A DNA stretch of 43,502 nt. Source: Beijerinckiaceae bacterium. Lineage in GTDB: Bacteria; Pseudomonadota; Alphaproteobacteria; Rhizobiales; Beijerinckiaceae. The first letter of the stretch is position 1, and the number at the start of each line of letters is the position of its first letter. This document shows, in pieces, positions 33,937-41,978 of the stretch. The position numbers and the translations under genes are program-made. The stretch is taken from the NCBI GenBank assembly GCA_030684835.1, contig JAUXWZ010000022.1:1-43502 (forward strand), given 5' to 3'. A model generated the notes under the pieces. That model saw only the letters and a list, made by a program, of their open reading frames with translations, was not told the origin of the DNA and did not search any database.

Positions 33937-34638
33937 ATGCATCCGTTCGCCATGCCACAAGAGATCGTCTCGAGAGTTACGGCGCGTGCAGGCCGCCCAC
34001 ACCCGTTTGATGTTCTGACTGCCGCACGAACGGCGCTGCTGGTCATCGACATGCAAAACTATTTCATGAAGCCGGGCTATCCCGGCGAAACGCCCACGGC
34101 GCGCACGATTGTGCCGGGCGTCAACCAGCTGGCCGCCGCGTTGCGACGCATGGGCGGGATCGTTGTATGGATCAAGAACAGCGCCACCGACACGCGGGAG
34201 AACTGGTCGGTGCTGCATCGGGAACTGATGACGCCCGAAAAGCAGAAGGCGCGGTATGAAGCGCTGTCGGAAGACCATGAGGGCCACGAACTCTGGCCGA
34301 TGCTCGACGTGAAATCCGAGGACGTGCAGATGGTGAAGAAGCGCTTCAGCGCGTTCATCCAGGGCTCGTCCGATCTGGGGGCTTTTCTTCACGTGCGCGG
34401 CTTCGACACCGTGCTGATCGCGGGGACCGCGACCAACATCTGCTGCGAAAGCACGGCGCGCGACGCCATGATGCTGAACTTCCGCACCGTCATGGTGTCG
34501 GATGCGCTCGCCGCCTATAGCGACGCCGAACATGCGGCGGCGCTGATGAATTTCTACACGGTCTTTGGCGACGTGCAGTCCATCGACGAGACGATTGCGT
34601 CGCTGGCGCACGGCGCGCGCCGTTACGCCGCCGCCTGA
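33937..34638 (+). CDS. Isochorismatase-type cysteine hydrolase
   Basis: This 233-residue cytoplasmic enzyme has the isochorismatase-like triad region: Asp in LLVIDMQNYF (D38), Lys in MVKKRFSAF and the nucleophile Cys in GTATNICCESTARDA (C169, with a second Cys next to it). The family includes nicotinamidase, maleamate amidohydrolase, N-carbamoylsarcosine amidase and biuret hydrolase, all cutting C-N bonds. Its presence beside the oxygenase and amidohydrolase suggests that a nitrogen-containing ring or amide is handled. The ATG follows GAGGAGGAG, and an earlier frame-open GTG at 33877 is not needed. Its 3' end is 11 bases from the stop of the convergent flavoprotein gene. Confidence 0.85.
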   Translation: MHPFAMPQEIVSRVTARAGRPHPFDVLTAARTALLVIDMQNYFMKPGYPGETPTARTIVPGVNQLAAALRRMGGIVVWIKNSATDTRENWSVLHRELMTPEKQKARYEALSEDHEGHELWPMLDVKSEDVQMVKKRFSAFIQGSSDLGAFLHVRGFDTVLIAGTATNICCESTARDAMMLNFRTVMVSDALAAYSDAEHAAALMNFYTVFGDVQSIDETIASLAHGARRYAAA

Positions 34639-34649
34639 GCCATTGAGCC

Positions 34650-35216
34650 TTAGTCCATGAAGCGGCGGGCGTGGTTCACCACCTGCCCGGCCATGATCTC
34701 GATCTGCTTGGCGATGGCGGGCTCGGAACATTCGCCGTTGCTGAACTTCACGACCGCCGAGTTGACGGCGACGCCCAGCGGCACATTCCAGCCGCGCAGC
34801 GCGTGGCCGATCTGGCGAAGCTGCGACAGCACCATGCCGGGGCCCTGATAGCCATACCCGCAGCCGATGGCGCCAACCGCGCGTCCGTCGAAGTAAACCC
34901 GCGGGTCGGCGCGCATTTCTTCCGTGTAGTCGATGGCGTTTTTCACGAGGCCCGAGACGCCGCCATGATAGCAGGGCGAGGCGATGATGACGCCGTCGGC
35001 GCGACGCAGATCCTCAATGAAGCCCTTGGCCGCATCGGTCATCATGCCAGGGTCGGGATCGTACATGGGCAGCTGGAGGTCCGTGCCCCCATAGAGCCGC
35101 GTTTCGGCGCCCTGCGCCGTCGCGAATGCGAGCGCCATCGCGAGAGCCTGCTCCGAGGACGAGCCCTCGCGGGTCGTGCCGCCAATTCCGACGATGAAGG
35201 GTTTGCGTTCGCTCAT
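34650..35216 (-). CDS. NADPH-dependent FMN reductase-like flavoprotein
   Basis: This 188-residue flavodoxin-fold protein has the FMN phosphate loop GIGGTTREGSSSE, the ASPCYHGGVSGLVKNAIDY segment and the GCGYGYQGPG loop, typical of the SsuE/ChrR/ArsH-like family. It reduces FMN with NADPH or reduces quinones and related compounds. It might provide reducing power to the nearby oxygenase, but it is on the opposite strand and could also serve stress defence. The ATG at 35216 (MSERKPFIVGIGG) was chosen; upstream residues are poorly conserved. Confidence 0.85.
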   Translation of the reverse strand: MSERKPFIVGIGGTTREGSSSEQALAMALAFATAQGAETRLYGGTDLQLPMYDPDPGMMTDAAKGFIEDLRRADGVIIASPCYHGGVSGLVKNAIDYTEEMRADPRVYFDGRAVGAIGCGYGYQGPGMVLSQLRQIGHALRGWNVPLGVAVNSAVVKFSNGECSEPAIAKQIEIMAGQVVNHARRFMD

Positions 35217-35304
35217 GTGCGGTCCGTCGCCTTTCCTGCCTGTCTGGCTCCCGTGATCGGAGCAATTTTTTCGCGGCGCGCAGAACCGCGCCGCGTCCTT
35301 CTGT

Positions 35305-35958
35305 CTAGTCCGGCGCGCCGCTGTTGGGAAGTCGCTCGCGCGCAGGTTCGTGGAGCAGGCCTTCGCGCATGACGCGTTCGTAATCTTCCGGGTGGTCGAC
35401 ATCCCACACGACGCGCGGCTCGCGCCAGGTCAGACCCAGCGCCGTCAGCTTGTCGCGCGTCTGCGACATCACGGCGGGGCCGCCCCAGTCCACACCCTTG
35501 AAAATAGGCGGGATTGGCCGCGCGGCGCCGACGAGTCCATAGCCGCCATCTTCCGCAGGCAAAAAGACCACGTTCGCGCCGTTCTCAAGCACGTGCGCGC
35601 AGGCGGTGAGGTCGGCAGGCGTGATGGCGGGGCAGTCAGACCCCATCAGCAATAGTGGGCCCGGCGCGGCCTCGAACGCGCCAAGCATTTTTACGCCCAG
35701 ATCGCCCTGCGGCTGCGCCCGAAGCGCCACCCCGAATTCCCGCGCGCAGGCTGCGAAGAACGGATGCGCCACATCCGGCGCGCACCAGAGTTCGACCGGG
35801 CCGAGATTTGACGCCAGCGCCTGCGCGACGGCGTGTCGGGTCAGGACAGAATGAAAATGCGCCGCGCCTTGCGCGCCCAGAGCCGGGATCAAACGCGTCT
35901 TGGCGGCGCCCGGCACAGGCGCGCGGGTGAAGATCGCAATGGTGATCGCGCGCGTCAT
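35305..35958 (-). CDS. TIGR04282-type glycosyltransferase (DUF2064, arsenosugar group)
   Basis: This 217-residue protein has a nucleotide-sugar transferase fold. It begins MTRAITIAIFTRAPVPGAAK, with the TRAPVPGxAKTRL motif typical of the DUF2064/TIGR04282 family, followed by LLLMGSDCPAITPADL with the probable metal-binding SDCP, and FLPAEDGGYGLVGAARP. TIGR04282 members are named for co-occurrence with ArsS-type radical SAM arsenosugar genes, but their biochemical activity is not well established. The gene starts four bases inside the end of the second glycosyltransferase gene (35955-36677), so the two are coupled. No arsM, arsS or arsenic regulator is visible here. Confidence 0.85.
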   Translation of the reverse strand: MTRAITIAIFTRAPVPGAAKTRLIPALGAQGAAHFHSVLTRHAVAQALASNLGPVELWCAPDVAHPFFAACAREFGVALRAQPQGDLGVKMLGAFEAAPGPLLLMGSDCPAITPADLTACAHVLENGANVVFLPAEDGGYGLVGAARPIPPIFKGVDWGGPAVMSQTRDKLTALGLTWREPRVVWDVDHPEDYERVMREGLLHEPARERLPNSGAPD

Positions 35959-36677
35959 GACGCCTGCGACTTTTGGGGCGCTGGCCGGTAACCGTAACGG
36001 GCCGCGAGGCGCGCAGGATCGGCCCCCAGAAAATAGGCCAGCCGAAGCCGCCACATCAAAAAGATGGTGCGGAGCGCGCCGCGCTCGTCCCAGCGCCGTC
36101 CCGCCGTGCGGACTTTTGCGCGCAGGCAGACCGGCTTTGACAGGCGCTTGAGCGCGCGCGACAGCGCGATGTCCTCCATCAGCGCGATGGCGGGAAATCC
36201 TCCGGCCTGATCAAACGCCGTCTTGCGCACGAACATCGCCTGATCGCCCGTCGCCACGCCGGTGAGGCGCGAGCGCAGGTTCATCATGGCGGCGATGAGC
36301 GGCAGCAAGCGGGATCGGCCTTCAATCACCACGTCGAACCGGCCCCAGACGCGCTCGCTTGCGCAAAGCCCTTGCAGGATATCGTCCAGCGCGCCGTCGG
36401 GCAGACGCGTATCTGCATGCAGAAACAGAAGCACGTCGCCGCGCGCGGCCGCCGCGCCCGCATTCATCTGGTCGGCCCGCCCGCGCGGCGCGACCAGAAG
36501 GCAGTGGCATTTTCCTTGCGCGAGCGGGACTGTCGAATCCACGCTGCCGCCGTCCACCACGACCACTTCCACCCCAAGCCGGCGCAGGGGCGCGAGGGCC
36601 CGCAGCCGCTCCTCGACGCCAGCGGCTTCGTTGAGAACGGGGATCACGATGCTCAGCGACAGTTCGCGCGTGTCCAC
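35955..36677 (-). CDS. TIGR04283-type family 2 glycosyltransferase (arsenosugar group)
   Basis: This glycosyltransferase 2 family protein (about 240 residues) reads SLSIVIPVLNEAAGVEERL, VEVVVVDGGSVDSTVPLA, GRADQMNAGAAAARGDVLLF and LHADTRLP with the metal-binding DxD-type HAD. The end carries GGFPAIALMEDIALSRALKR with the ED pair typical of GT2 enzymes. This layout matches TIGR04283. The start is uncertain: GTG 36677 follows AGGTGG, while ATG 36701 in the same frame has no clear ribosome site. A longer frame up to 37316 is only the antisense shadow of rpsO. The gene overlaps the TIGR04282-type gene by four bases. A role in glycosylating an arsenical or another small acceptor is inferred from families only. 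Confidence 0.85.
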   Translation of the reverse strand: MDTRELSLSIVIPVLNEAAGVEERLRALAPLRRLGVEVVVVDGGSVDSTVPLAQGKCHCLLVAPRGRADQMNAGAAAARGDVLLFLHADTRLPDGALDDILQGLCASERVWGRFDVVIEGRSRLLPLIAAMMNLRSRLTGVATGDQAMFVRKTAFDQAGGFPAIALMEDIALSRALKRLSKPVCLRAKVRTAGRRWDERGALRTIFLMWRLRLAYFLGADPARLAARYGYRPAPQKSQAS

Positions 36678-36971
36678 AGTCCACCTTGCTCCTTGGTCCA
36701 TTCGAGTGACAAGCCCGCCCGATGGTGCACCGGCCCGCCCGGCGACGCCAGCCTCGCCCCGCGCCATCGCCTGCGTGAGACATTGGCCGTCCGGCGCGGG
36801 ACCGCTGGATTTTCCGCCCCCGTAGTGTATAAGCGCCGCCAACGTCCGTGCATTCGCCCGGGCGCCCCGCCTGTTGCGACCGCGCTGGACGACATCCCGG
36901 CCCGGCCCATCAGCGGACGGCGGCCATCTGATGATGGCGCGCTTCATCCCCCAGATTGAAAGGATGCCCCG

Positions 36972-37241
36972 ATGTCGATTACTCCCGAGCGCAAGCAGGC
37001 GCTTCTGCAAGAATACGCCACGAAGACCGGCGATACGGGTTCGCCCGAGGTGCAGGTCGCGATCCTCACGGAACGCATCACCAACCTCACCGACCACTTC
37101 AAGAGCCACGTCAAGGACAACCATTCCCGTCGCGGCCTTCTCAAGATGGTCTCGCAGCGCCGTCAGCTTCTCGACTACGTGAAGCGCCAGGACGAGCAGC
37201 GTTATCGCACGCTGATCGAGCGGCTCGGCATCCGCCGCTAA
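36972..37241 (+). CDS. rpsO: 30S ribosomal protein S15
   Basis: This 89-residue protein is full length and typical: [57 protein letters not shown] and [12 protein letters not shown]. It binds 16S rRNA helix 22 in the central domain. AAAGGA lies seven bases before the ATG. The upstream gap of about 270 bases to the divergent glycosyltransferase includes TATAAG (36828-36833), a possible -10 element, but the paired -35 is poor. S15 usually regulates its own mRNA; a leader pseudoknot was not determined here. pnp follows, as in many proteobacteria. Confidence 0.97.
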   Translation: MSITPERKQALLQEYATKTGDTGSPEVQVAILTERITNLTDHFKSHVKDNHSRRGLLKMVSQRRQLLDYVKRQDEQRYRTLIERLGIRR

Positions 37242-37250
37242 GAATCGGGG

Positions 37251-37269
37251 CGCCGGCCCTTCGCCGGCG
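37251..37269 (+). terminator. GC-rich hairpin between rpsO and pnp
   Basis: CGCCGGC (37251-37257) and GCCGGCG (37263-37269) form a perfect 7-bp stem with a CCTTC loop; GGGG before and CCCC after could extend the structure. No T-run follows, so it is more likely a partial terminator or RNA-processing site than a full stop, consistent with rpsO-pnp co-transcription elsewhere. Confidence 0.5.
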
Positions 37270-37451
37270 TCTACCCCGCCCCGCCAGAACGGCGCGGCGT
37301 TACAGAATGGCGGCATGGGGCCGTCGTTCGTCTGGAAGGTCCAGCCATCGGCAGGATCGCCGGACGCTGACCAGACAGGGCGAAGCCCTTCAGCGTCTCG
37401 CCGTCTTGCTCATGGCCGCAGCCTTTCTGCAAGCCACAAGAGACAATCCGC

Positions 37452-39611
37452 ATGTTTGAGATCCATCGTGAACAGCTTGAATGGGCCGGGCGCAAGCTCG
37501 TGCTCGAAACCGGCCGCATCGCTCGTCAAGCCGACGGCGCCGTCTACGCCTCATGGGGCGAAACCAGCGTTCTGGCCACAGTCGTGTCCGCCAAGGCTCC
37601 GAAGGTCGGCATCGACTTCTTCCCGCTGACCGTAAACTACCAGGAAAAGACGTTCGCCGCCGGCCGTATTCCCGGCGGCTATTTCAAGCGCGAAGGGCGT
37701 CCGAGCGAGAAGGAGACGCTTGTCTCCCGCCTCATTGACCGCCCCATCCGCCCGCTCTTCCCCGACGGCTATCGCCACGACACACAGGTCATCGTGACGG
37801 TTCTCAGCCATGACCTCGAGACTGATCCAGACATCCTCGCGCTCGTCGCCGCCTCTGCGGCGCTCACGATCTCGGGCATCCCGTTCATGGGCCCGGTCGG
37901 CGCTGCGCGGGTAGGCTTCATCAAGGGCGAGCTGAAGCTCAACCCCACCATTGACGAGATGAAGGAGTCGCAACTCGACCTCATTGTCGCCGGTACGCAG
38001 GACGCCGTGCTGATGGTGGAATCCGAAGCGCAGGAGCTTTCGGAAGAAACAATGCTCGAAGCGGTCATGACTGGTCATCGCGGCTTCCAACCGGTGATCG
38101 ACGCTATCATCCGCCTGGCCGAGAAGGCCGCCAAGGAGCCGCGCGATCTCGTCATCCCCGACAAGTCGGAGATCGAGAAGGCCGTTTCCGAGGTTGCCGA
38201 AGCCGAGCTGCGCGAAGCTTACAAGAACACCGTCAAGCAGGTGCGCTACGCCGCCGTCGACGCCGTGAAGGCGAAGGTGATGGGCGCACTGTGCAGCTCC
38301 GACGCGCCGAAGTTTGACAAGCAGAAGGTCGGCGAAGTTTTCCACGACCTGCAGGCCAAAGTCGTGCGCTGGAACGTCCTCGACACCGGCATCCGCATCG
38401 ACGGCCGCGACGTGCGCACCGTGCGCCCGATCCTCTCGCAGGTCGGCGTTCTGCCCCGCACGCACGGCTCCGCGCTCTTCACCCGCGGCGAAACGCAGGC
38501 GCTGGTCGTTGCGACGCTGGGCACCGGCGAAGACGAGCAGTTCGTTGATTCGCTTGAAGGCTCGTATCGCGAGCGCTTCATGCTGCATTACAATTTCCCT
38601 CCCTACAGCGTTGGCGAGACCGGCCGCATGGGTTCGCCCGGCCGTCGCGAAATCGGCCACGGCAAGCTCGCCTGGCGCGCGGTTCGTCCGATGCTGCCGA
38701 CGGCGGCGGAGTTCCCCTACACGATCCGCATCGTGTCGGAGATCACCGAATCCAACGGGTCGTCTTCTATGGCGACGGTGTGCGGCGCCTCTCTGGCGCT
38801 GATGGACGCTGGCGTGCCGCTGAAGCGGCCGACGGCCGGCATCGCGATGGGCCTGATCCTGGAAGGCGAGCGCTTTGCAGTGCTCTCCGACATTCTGGGC
38901 GATGAGGATCATCTCGGCGACATGGACTTCAAGGTGGCGGGCACCGAGAACGGCGTCACGTCCCTGCAGATGGACATCAAGATCGCCGGCATTACGGAAG
39001 AGATCATGGGCGTCGCGCTTGGCCAGGCCAAGGACGGTCGTCTGCACATCCTCACCGAGATGTCCAAGGCGCTGAATAGTGCGCGCGAAGAACTCGGCGA
39101 GTTTGCGCCGCGTATCGAGCAGATCAAGATTCCGACCGACAAGATCCGTGAAGTGATCGGCACGGGCGGCAAGGTGATCCGCGAGATCGTGGAGAAGACC
39201 GGCGCCAAGATCAATATCGATGATGACGGCACCGTGAAGATCGCGTCCTCCGACGGCAATTCCATCAAGGCGGCAATCAACTGGATCAAGTCGATCACGC
39301 AGGAAGCGGAAATCGGGTTGATCTACGAAGGCACCGTCGTCAAGACGATGGACTTCGGCGCCTTCGTTAACTTCTTCGGCTCCAAGGACGGCCTTGTTCA
39401 CATTTCGCAGCTCTCAAAAGAGCGCGTGAACAAGACCACCGACGTGGTGAAGGAAGGCGACAAGGTGAAAGTGAAGCTGCTGGGCTTCGACGATCGCGGC
39501 AAGGTCCGCCTGTCGATGCGCGTTGTGGATCAGGCCACCGGCGAAGATCTCGAAGCCAAGGAAAAGGCCGAGCGCAAGGCTGCTGGCGAAGGCGATCAGC
39601 CCGCCGAATAA
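37452..39611 (+). CDS. pnp: Polyribonucleotide nucleotidyltransferase (PNPase)
   Basis: This 719-residue phosphorolytic 3'-5' exoribonuclease has two RNase PH domains: the first near 12-145, the second near 325-525 with [40 protein letters not shown] and the [15 protein letters not shown] active-site region. A KH domain follows (about 555-615: [20 protein letters not shown]), then an S1 domain (about 625-695: [20 protein letters not shown]). It degrades mRNA and takes part in RNA quality control. Length and order match the family. A strong terminator follows the gene. Confidence 0.98.
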   Translation: MFEIHREQLEWAGRKLVLETGRIARQADGAVYASWGETSVLATVVSAKAPKVGIDFFPLTVNYQEKTFAAGRIPGGYFKREGRPSEKETLVSRLIDRPIRPLFPDGYRHDTQVIVTVLSHDLETDPDILALVAASAALTISGIPFMGPVGAARVGFIKGELKLNPTIDEMKESQLDLIVAGTQDAVLMVESEAQELSEETMLEAVMTGHRGFQPVIDAIIRLAEKAAKEPRDLVIPDKSEIEKAVSEVAEAELREAYKNTVKQVRYAAVDAVKAKVMGALCSSDAPKFDKQKVGEVFHDLQAKVVRWNVLDTGIRIDGRDVRTVRPILSQVGVLPRTHGSALFTRGETQALVVATLGTGEDEQFVDSLEGSYRERFMLHYNFPPYSVGETGRMGSPGRREIGHGKLAWRAVRPMLPTAAEFPYTIRIVSEITESNGSSSMATVCGASLALMDAGVPLKRPTAGIAMGLILEGERFAVLSDILGDEDHLGDMDFKVAGTENGVTSLQMDIKIAGITEEIMGVALGQAKDGRLHILTEMSKALNSAREELGEFAPRIEQIKIPTDKIREVIGTGGKVIREIVEKTGAKINIDDDGTVKIASSDGNSIKAAINWIKSITQEAEIGLIYEGTVVKTMDFGAFVNFFGSKDGLVHISQLSKERVNKTTDVVKEGDKVKVKLLGFDDRGKVRLSMRVVDQATGEDLEAKEKAERKAAGEGDQPAE

Positions 39612-39637
39612 GCGCTTTTTCCAGACACGATTCAGAC

Positions 39638-39670
39638 AGCCCCGCAGCGTACTGCGGGGCTTTTTTGTTT
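39638..39670 (+). terminator. Strong rho-independent terminator after pnp
   Basis: AGCCCCGCAG (39638-39647) pairs with CTGCGGGGCT (39652-39661) around a CGTA loop and is followed by a T-run (39661-39666, then GTTT). It ends pnp transcription, and may also limit transcription of the convergent LOG-family gene whose stop is at 39688. Confidence 0.93.
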
Positions 39671-39687
39671 CAGGCGATCAGAAGATC

Positions 39688-40476
39688 TCACGTTATCTTG
39701 GGCTCATAGGGCGTGAGCAGGCCGCGCTCCACCAGATGGTCCCATGCTTCCTCCGCCGTATCAGCAAACGAGAAGAGGTCGATATCGCCCGGATCAATCA
39801 TGCCGTGCTCGACAAAGGCGTTGAAGTTGATCACCTCGGTCCAGTATGTCCGGTCGAAGAGGATGACGGGGACACGCGGCGCCTTGCCGGTTTGTGCGAG
39901 GGTCAGTAGCTCGAACAATTCGTCCATCGTGCCAAAGCCGCCGGGAAACACCACGAGCGCCTTGGCCCGCATGGCCAGGTGCATCTTGCGCATCGCGAAA
40001 TAGTGGAAGCGGAACGTCAGCGCAGGCGTTGAATAGGTGTTGGGCATTTGCTCGTGCGGCAGGACGATGTTGAAGCCGATGCTTGGCGCGCCCGCTTCGC
40101 ACGCGCCGCGATTGGCGGCCTCCATGGCCCCCGGCCCCCCGCCTGTCGCGATGACGTTATCGCGCTCCACGGCGCCATGCCCATCGAGCGCGCCGCCATA
40201 CTGCGAGCAGAGCCGCCCGAACATGCGGGCCTGATCATACCAGAACGCCTGACGGCCCGGCCCGTCGGCGCGAATGCGCGCGCTGCCGAAGACGACGACG
40301 GTCGAGCGCACCGACCAGGCGCGCAGCGTTTCCTCAGCCTTGGCGTATTCAAGCAAAAAGCGGACGCCGCGCATGGGATCGGAAAGTAGAAAGTCTCTAT
40401 CGAGCGCAGCGAGACGGTAGGAGGGGGAGTCGAGGCGCGCCTTGAGGGCGGTGATATCGTCGGGTTCATGATTCAT
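39688..40476 (-). CDS. LOG-family (TIGR00730-like) Rossmann-fold protein
   Basis: This 262-residue protein has the LOG/lysine-decarboxylase-like signature PGGFGTMDELFELLTLAQTG, preceded by VIATGGGPGAMEAANRGACE, a nucleotide-binding Rossmann region. LOG proteins release free cytokinin bases from nucleotides in plants and microbes, and many bacterial members are nucleotide 5'-monophosphate phosphoribohydrolases of unknown physiological role. The N-terminal ~60 residues (HEPDDITALKARLDSPSYRL) are an extension seen in long family members. The gene is convergent with pnp and divergent from malonyl-CoA decarboxylase; no partner genes are present. Confidence 0.9.
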   Translation of the reverse strand: MNHEPDDITALKARLDSPSYRLAALDRDFLLSDPMRGVRFLLEYAKAEETLRAWSVRSTVVVFGSARIRADGPGRQAFWYDQARMFGRLCSQYGGALDGHGAVERDNVIATGGGPGAMEAANRGACEAGAPSIGFNIVLPHEQMPNTYSTPALTFRFHYFAMRKMHLAMRAKALVVFPGGFGTMDELFELLTLAQTGKAPRVPVILFDRTYWTEVINFNAFVEHGMIDPGDIDLFSFADTAEEAWDHLVERGLLTPYEPKIT

Positions 40477-40581
40477 TCGGGAATCTTATCAGGGCTTCAG
40501 CCCGCAGCAATATCTGGCGAAGGCGCCGGCGCGACCCTACATTGGTCGGCGAAGGCGCTTGGTCTTCAGCGGGAAGGCCAG

Positions 40582-41940
40582 ATGAACGGCGCATTCTTTT
40601 CCGAGCTTCTCACTTCAATTGCTGACCGGGGCCGCAATCTTCTTGGCCTGGCGGCTGGCGACGAGGCTTCACGGCGCACCGGCGGCGCGGCGCAATTGTG
40701 CGAGGCCCTGCTTTCAGGCCGAGGAGAAGCCTCCGGCACCGCGCTTGCGCGAGAGGTTCTGCAAGACTACGCCGCGCTCGACCAAGCTGGAAAACTTTCT
40801 TTCTTCAGCGCGTTGGCCGATCAGTTTGGACCCGACCCCGCGATCCTTAGCGAAGCGGTCGAGGCATGGGCGAAAGAGCCTAGCGACGAGCGCAGCGCCG
40901 CGATTCACTATGCGTCCGAGCCGCGGCGGCAGGAAGTGTTCCGCCGCCTCAACAGAGCGCCCGGCGGCACCGCTGCGCTGGTGGACATGCGCCAGGACCT
41001 GCTGAAACTGCTGCGCTCCAACCCGGCCCTCAAGGTCGTGGATCGCGATTTCGTGCATCTGCTGAATTCGTGGTTCAACCGCGGATTCCTCGTGCTGCGG
41101 CGCATCGACTGGTCATCGCCCGCTGTCGTGCTTGAGAAGATCATCCGCTACGAGGCCGTGCACCAAATTCACGACTGGGACGATCTGCGCCGCCGGATCG
41201 ATCCGCCGGACCGGCGATGCTACGCCTTCTTTCATCCCGCGCTGGTGGATGAACCGCTCATCTTTGTGGAAGTGGCGCTCTCCGAGGAGATGCCAGCCGC
41301 CGTGCAGCCATTGCTGGCCGAGGAGCGCACGCCCACCGCGCTCGCCAAGGCGAACACCGCCGCGTTCTATTCCATCTCGAACTGCCAGCAGGGGCTTGCC
41401 GGCGTCTCGTTCGGCAATTTCCTCATCAAGCAAGTGGTGGAGGAATTGCGACGCGAATTACCGGGCGTCTCGACGTTTGTGACCCTCTCGCCCGTGCCCG
41501 GCTTCATGAAATGGCTGCAGGGCAATGCGCATTTACTGCCGGACAGCGACCGCGCCGCCCTCGAAGGGCTGGAAGATCCGCACTGGCCGCAGGACGAGGA
41601 CTTCGTGGCGCGCGCCAAGGCGTTGCTGGAGCCGCTGGCGGCGTATTATTTTCTGGAGGCGCGGACGCCCGACAATCGGCCGATTGATCCCGTCGCCCGT
41701 TTTCATCTGGGCAACGGCGCGCGGCTTGAGCGCATCGATTGGCTCGGCGACACCTCTCCAAAGGGCTTGACCGAAAGCGCGGGGCTGATGGTCAATTACC
41801 TTTATGACCTCGACCAGATCGAACGGAACCACGAGGCCTTCGCCAACTCCGGCGAAGTCGTTGCCTCGGGCCCCGTTCGCAGATTATTGAAGTCGGGCGC
41901 GCGACCGCGCCTTGCGCCGGCCAGCGGCGCCAAGACCTGA
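40582..41940 (+). CDS. Malonyl-CoA decarboxylase
   Basis: This 452-residue enzyme converts malonyl-CoA to acetyl-CoA and CO2. The N-terminal helical part includes LLRSNPALKVVDRDFVHLL and WFNRGFLVLRRIDWSSPA. The C-terminal acetyltransferase-like domain contains CYAFFHPALVDEPLIFVEVA, FYSISNCQQGLAGVSFGNFL and FVTLSPVPGFMKWL; the Ser and His in SPVPGFMKW and the later FHLGNGARLERIDW belong to the active site of the family. The ATG at 40582 is preceded by GGGAAGG; upstream in-frame residues are not conserved. It is followed after 38 bases by the malonyl-CoA synthetase gene, so the two form an operon for malonate use. Confidence 0.93.
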   Translation: MNGAFFSELLTSIADRGRNLLGLAAGDEASRRTGGAAQLCEALLSGRGEASGTALAREVLQDYAALDQAGKLSFFSALADQFGPDPAILSEAVEAWAKEPSDERSAAIHYASEPRRQEVFRRLNRAPGGTAALVDMRQDLLKLLRSNPALKVVDRDFVHLLNSWFNRGFLVLRRIDWSSPAVVLEKIIRYEAVHQIHDWDDLRRRIDPPDRRCYAFFHPALVDEPLIFVEVALSEEMPAAVQPLLAEERTPTALAKANTAAFYSISNCQQGLAGVSFGNFLIKQVVEELRRELPGVSTFVTLSPVPGFMKWLQGNAHLLPDSDRAALEGLEDPHWPQDEDFVARAKALLEPLAAYYFLEARTPDNRPIDPVARFHLGNGARLERIDWLGDTSPKGLTESAGLMVNYLYDLDQIERNHEAFANSGEVVASGPVRRLLKSGARPRLAPASGAKT

Positions 41941-41978
41941 CCGCCACGGCGCGTCACAACAAGAAAGACCGGGGGAAC

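Noticed and set aside
35955-37316. Minus-strand frame of 453 codons including the GT2 glycosyltransferase
   Set aside because: Its first ~200 codons run antisense through rpsO and its leader and have no glycosyltransferase sequence; the gene begins at 36677 or 36701.
37551-39401. 616-codon minus-strand frame inside pnp
   Set aside because: It is an antisense shadow of pnp, with a His/Arg/Asp-rich composition and no domain.
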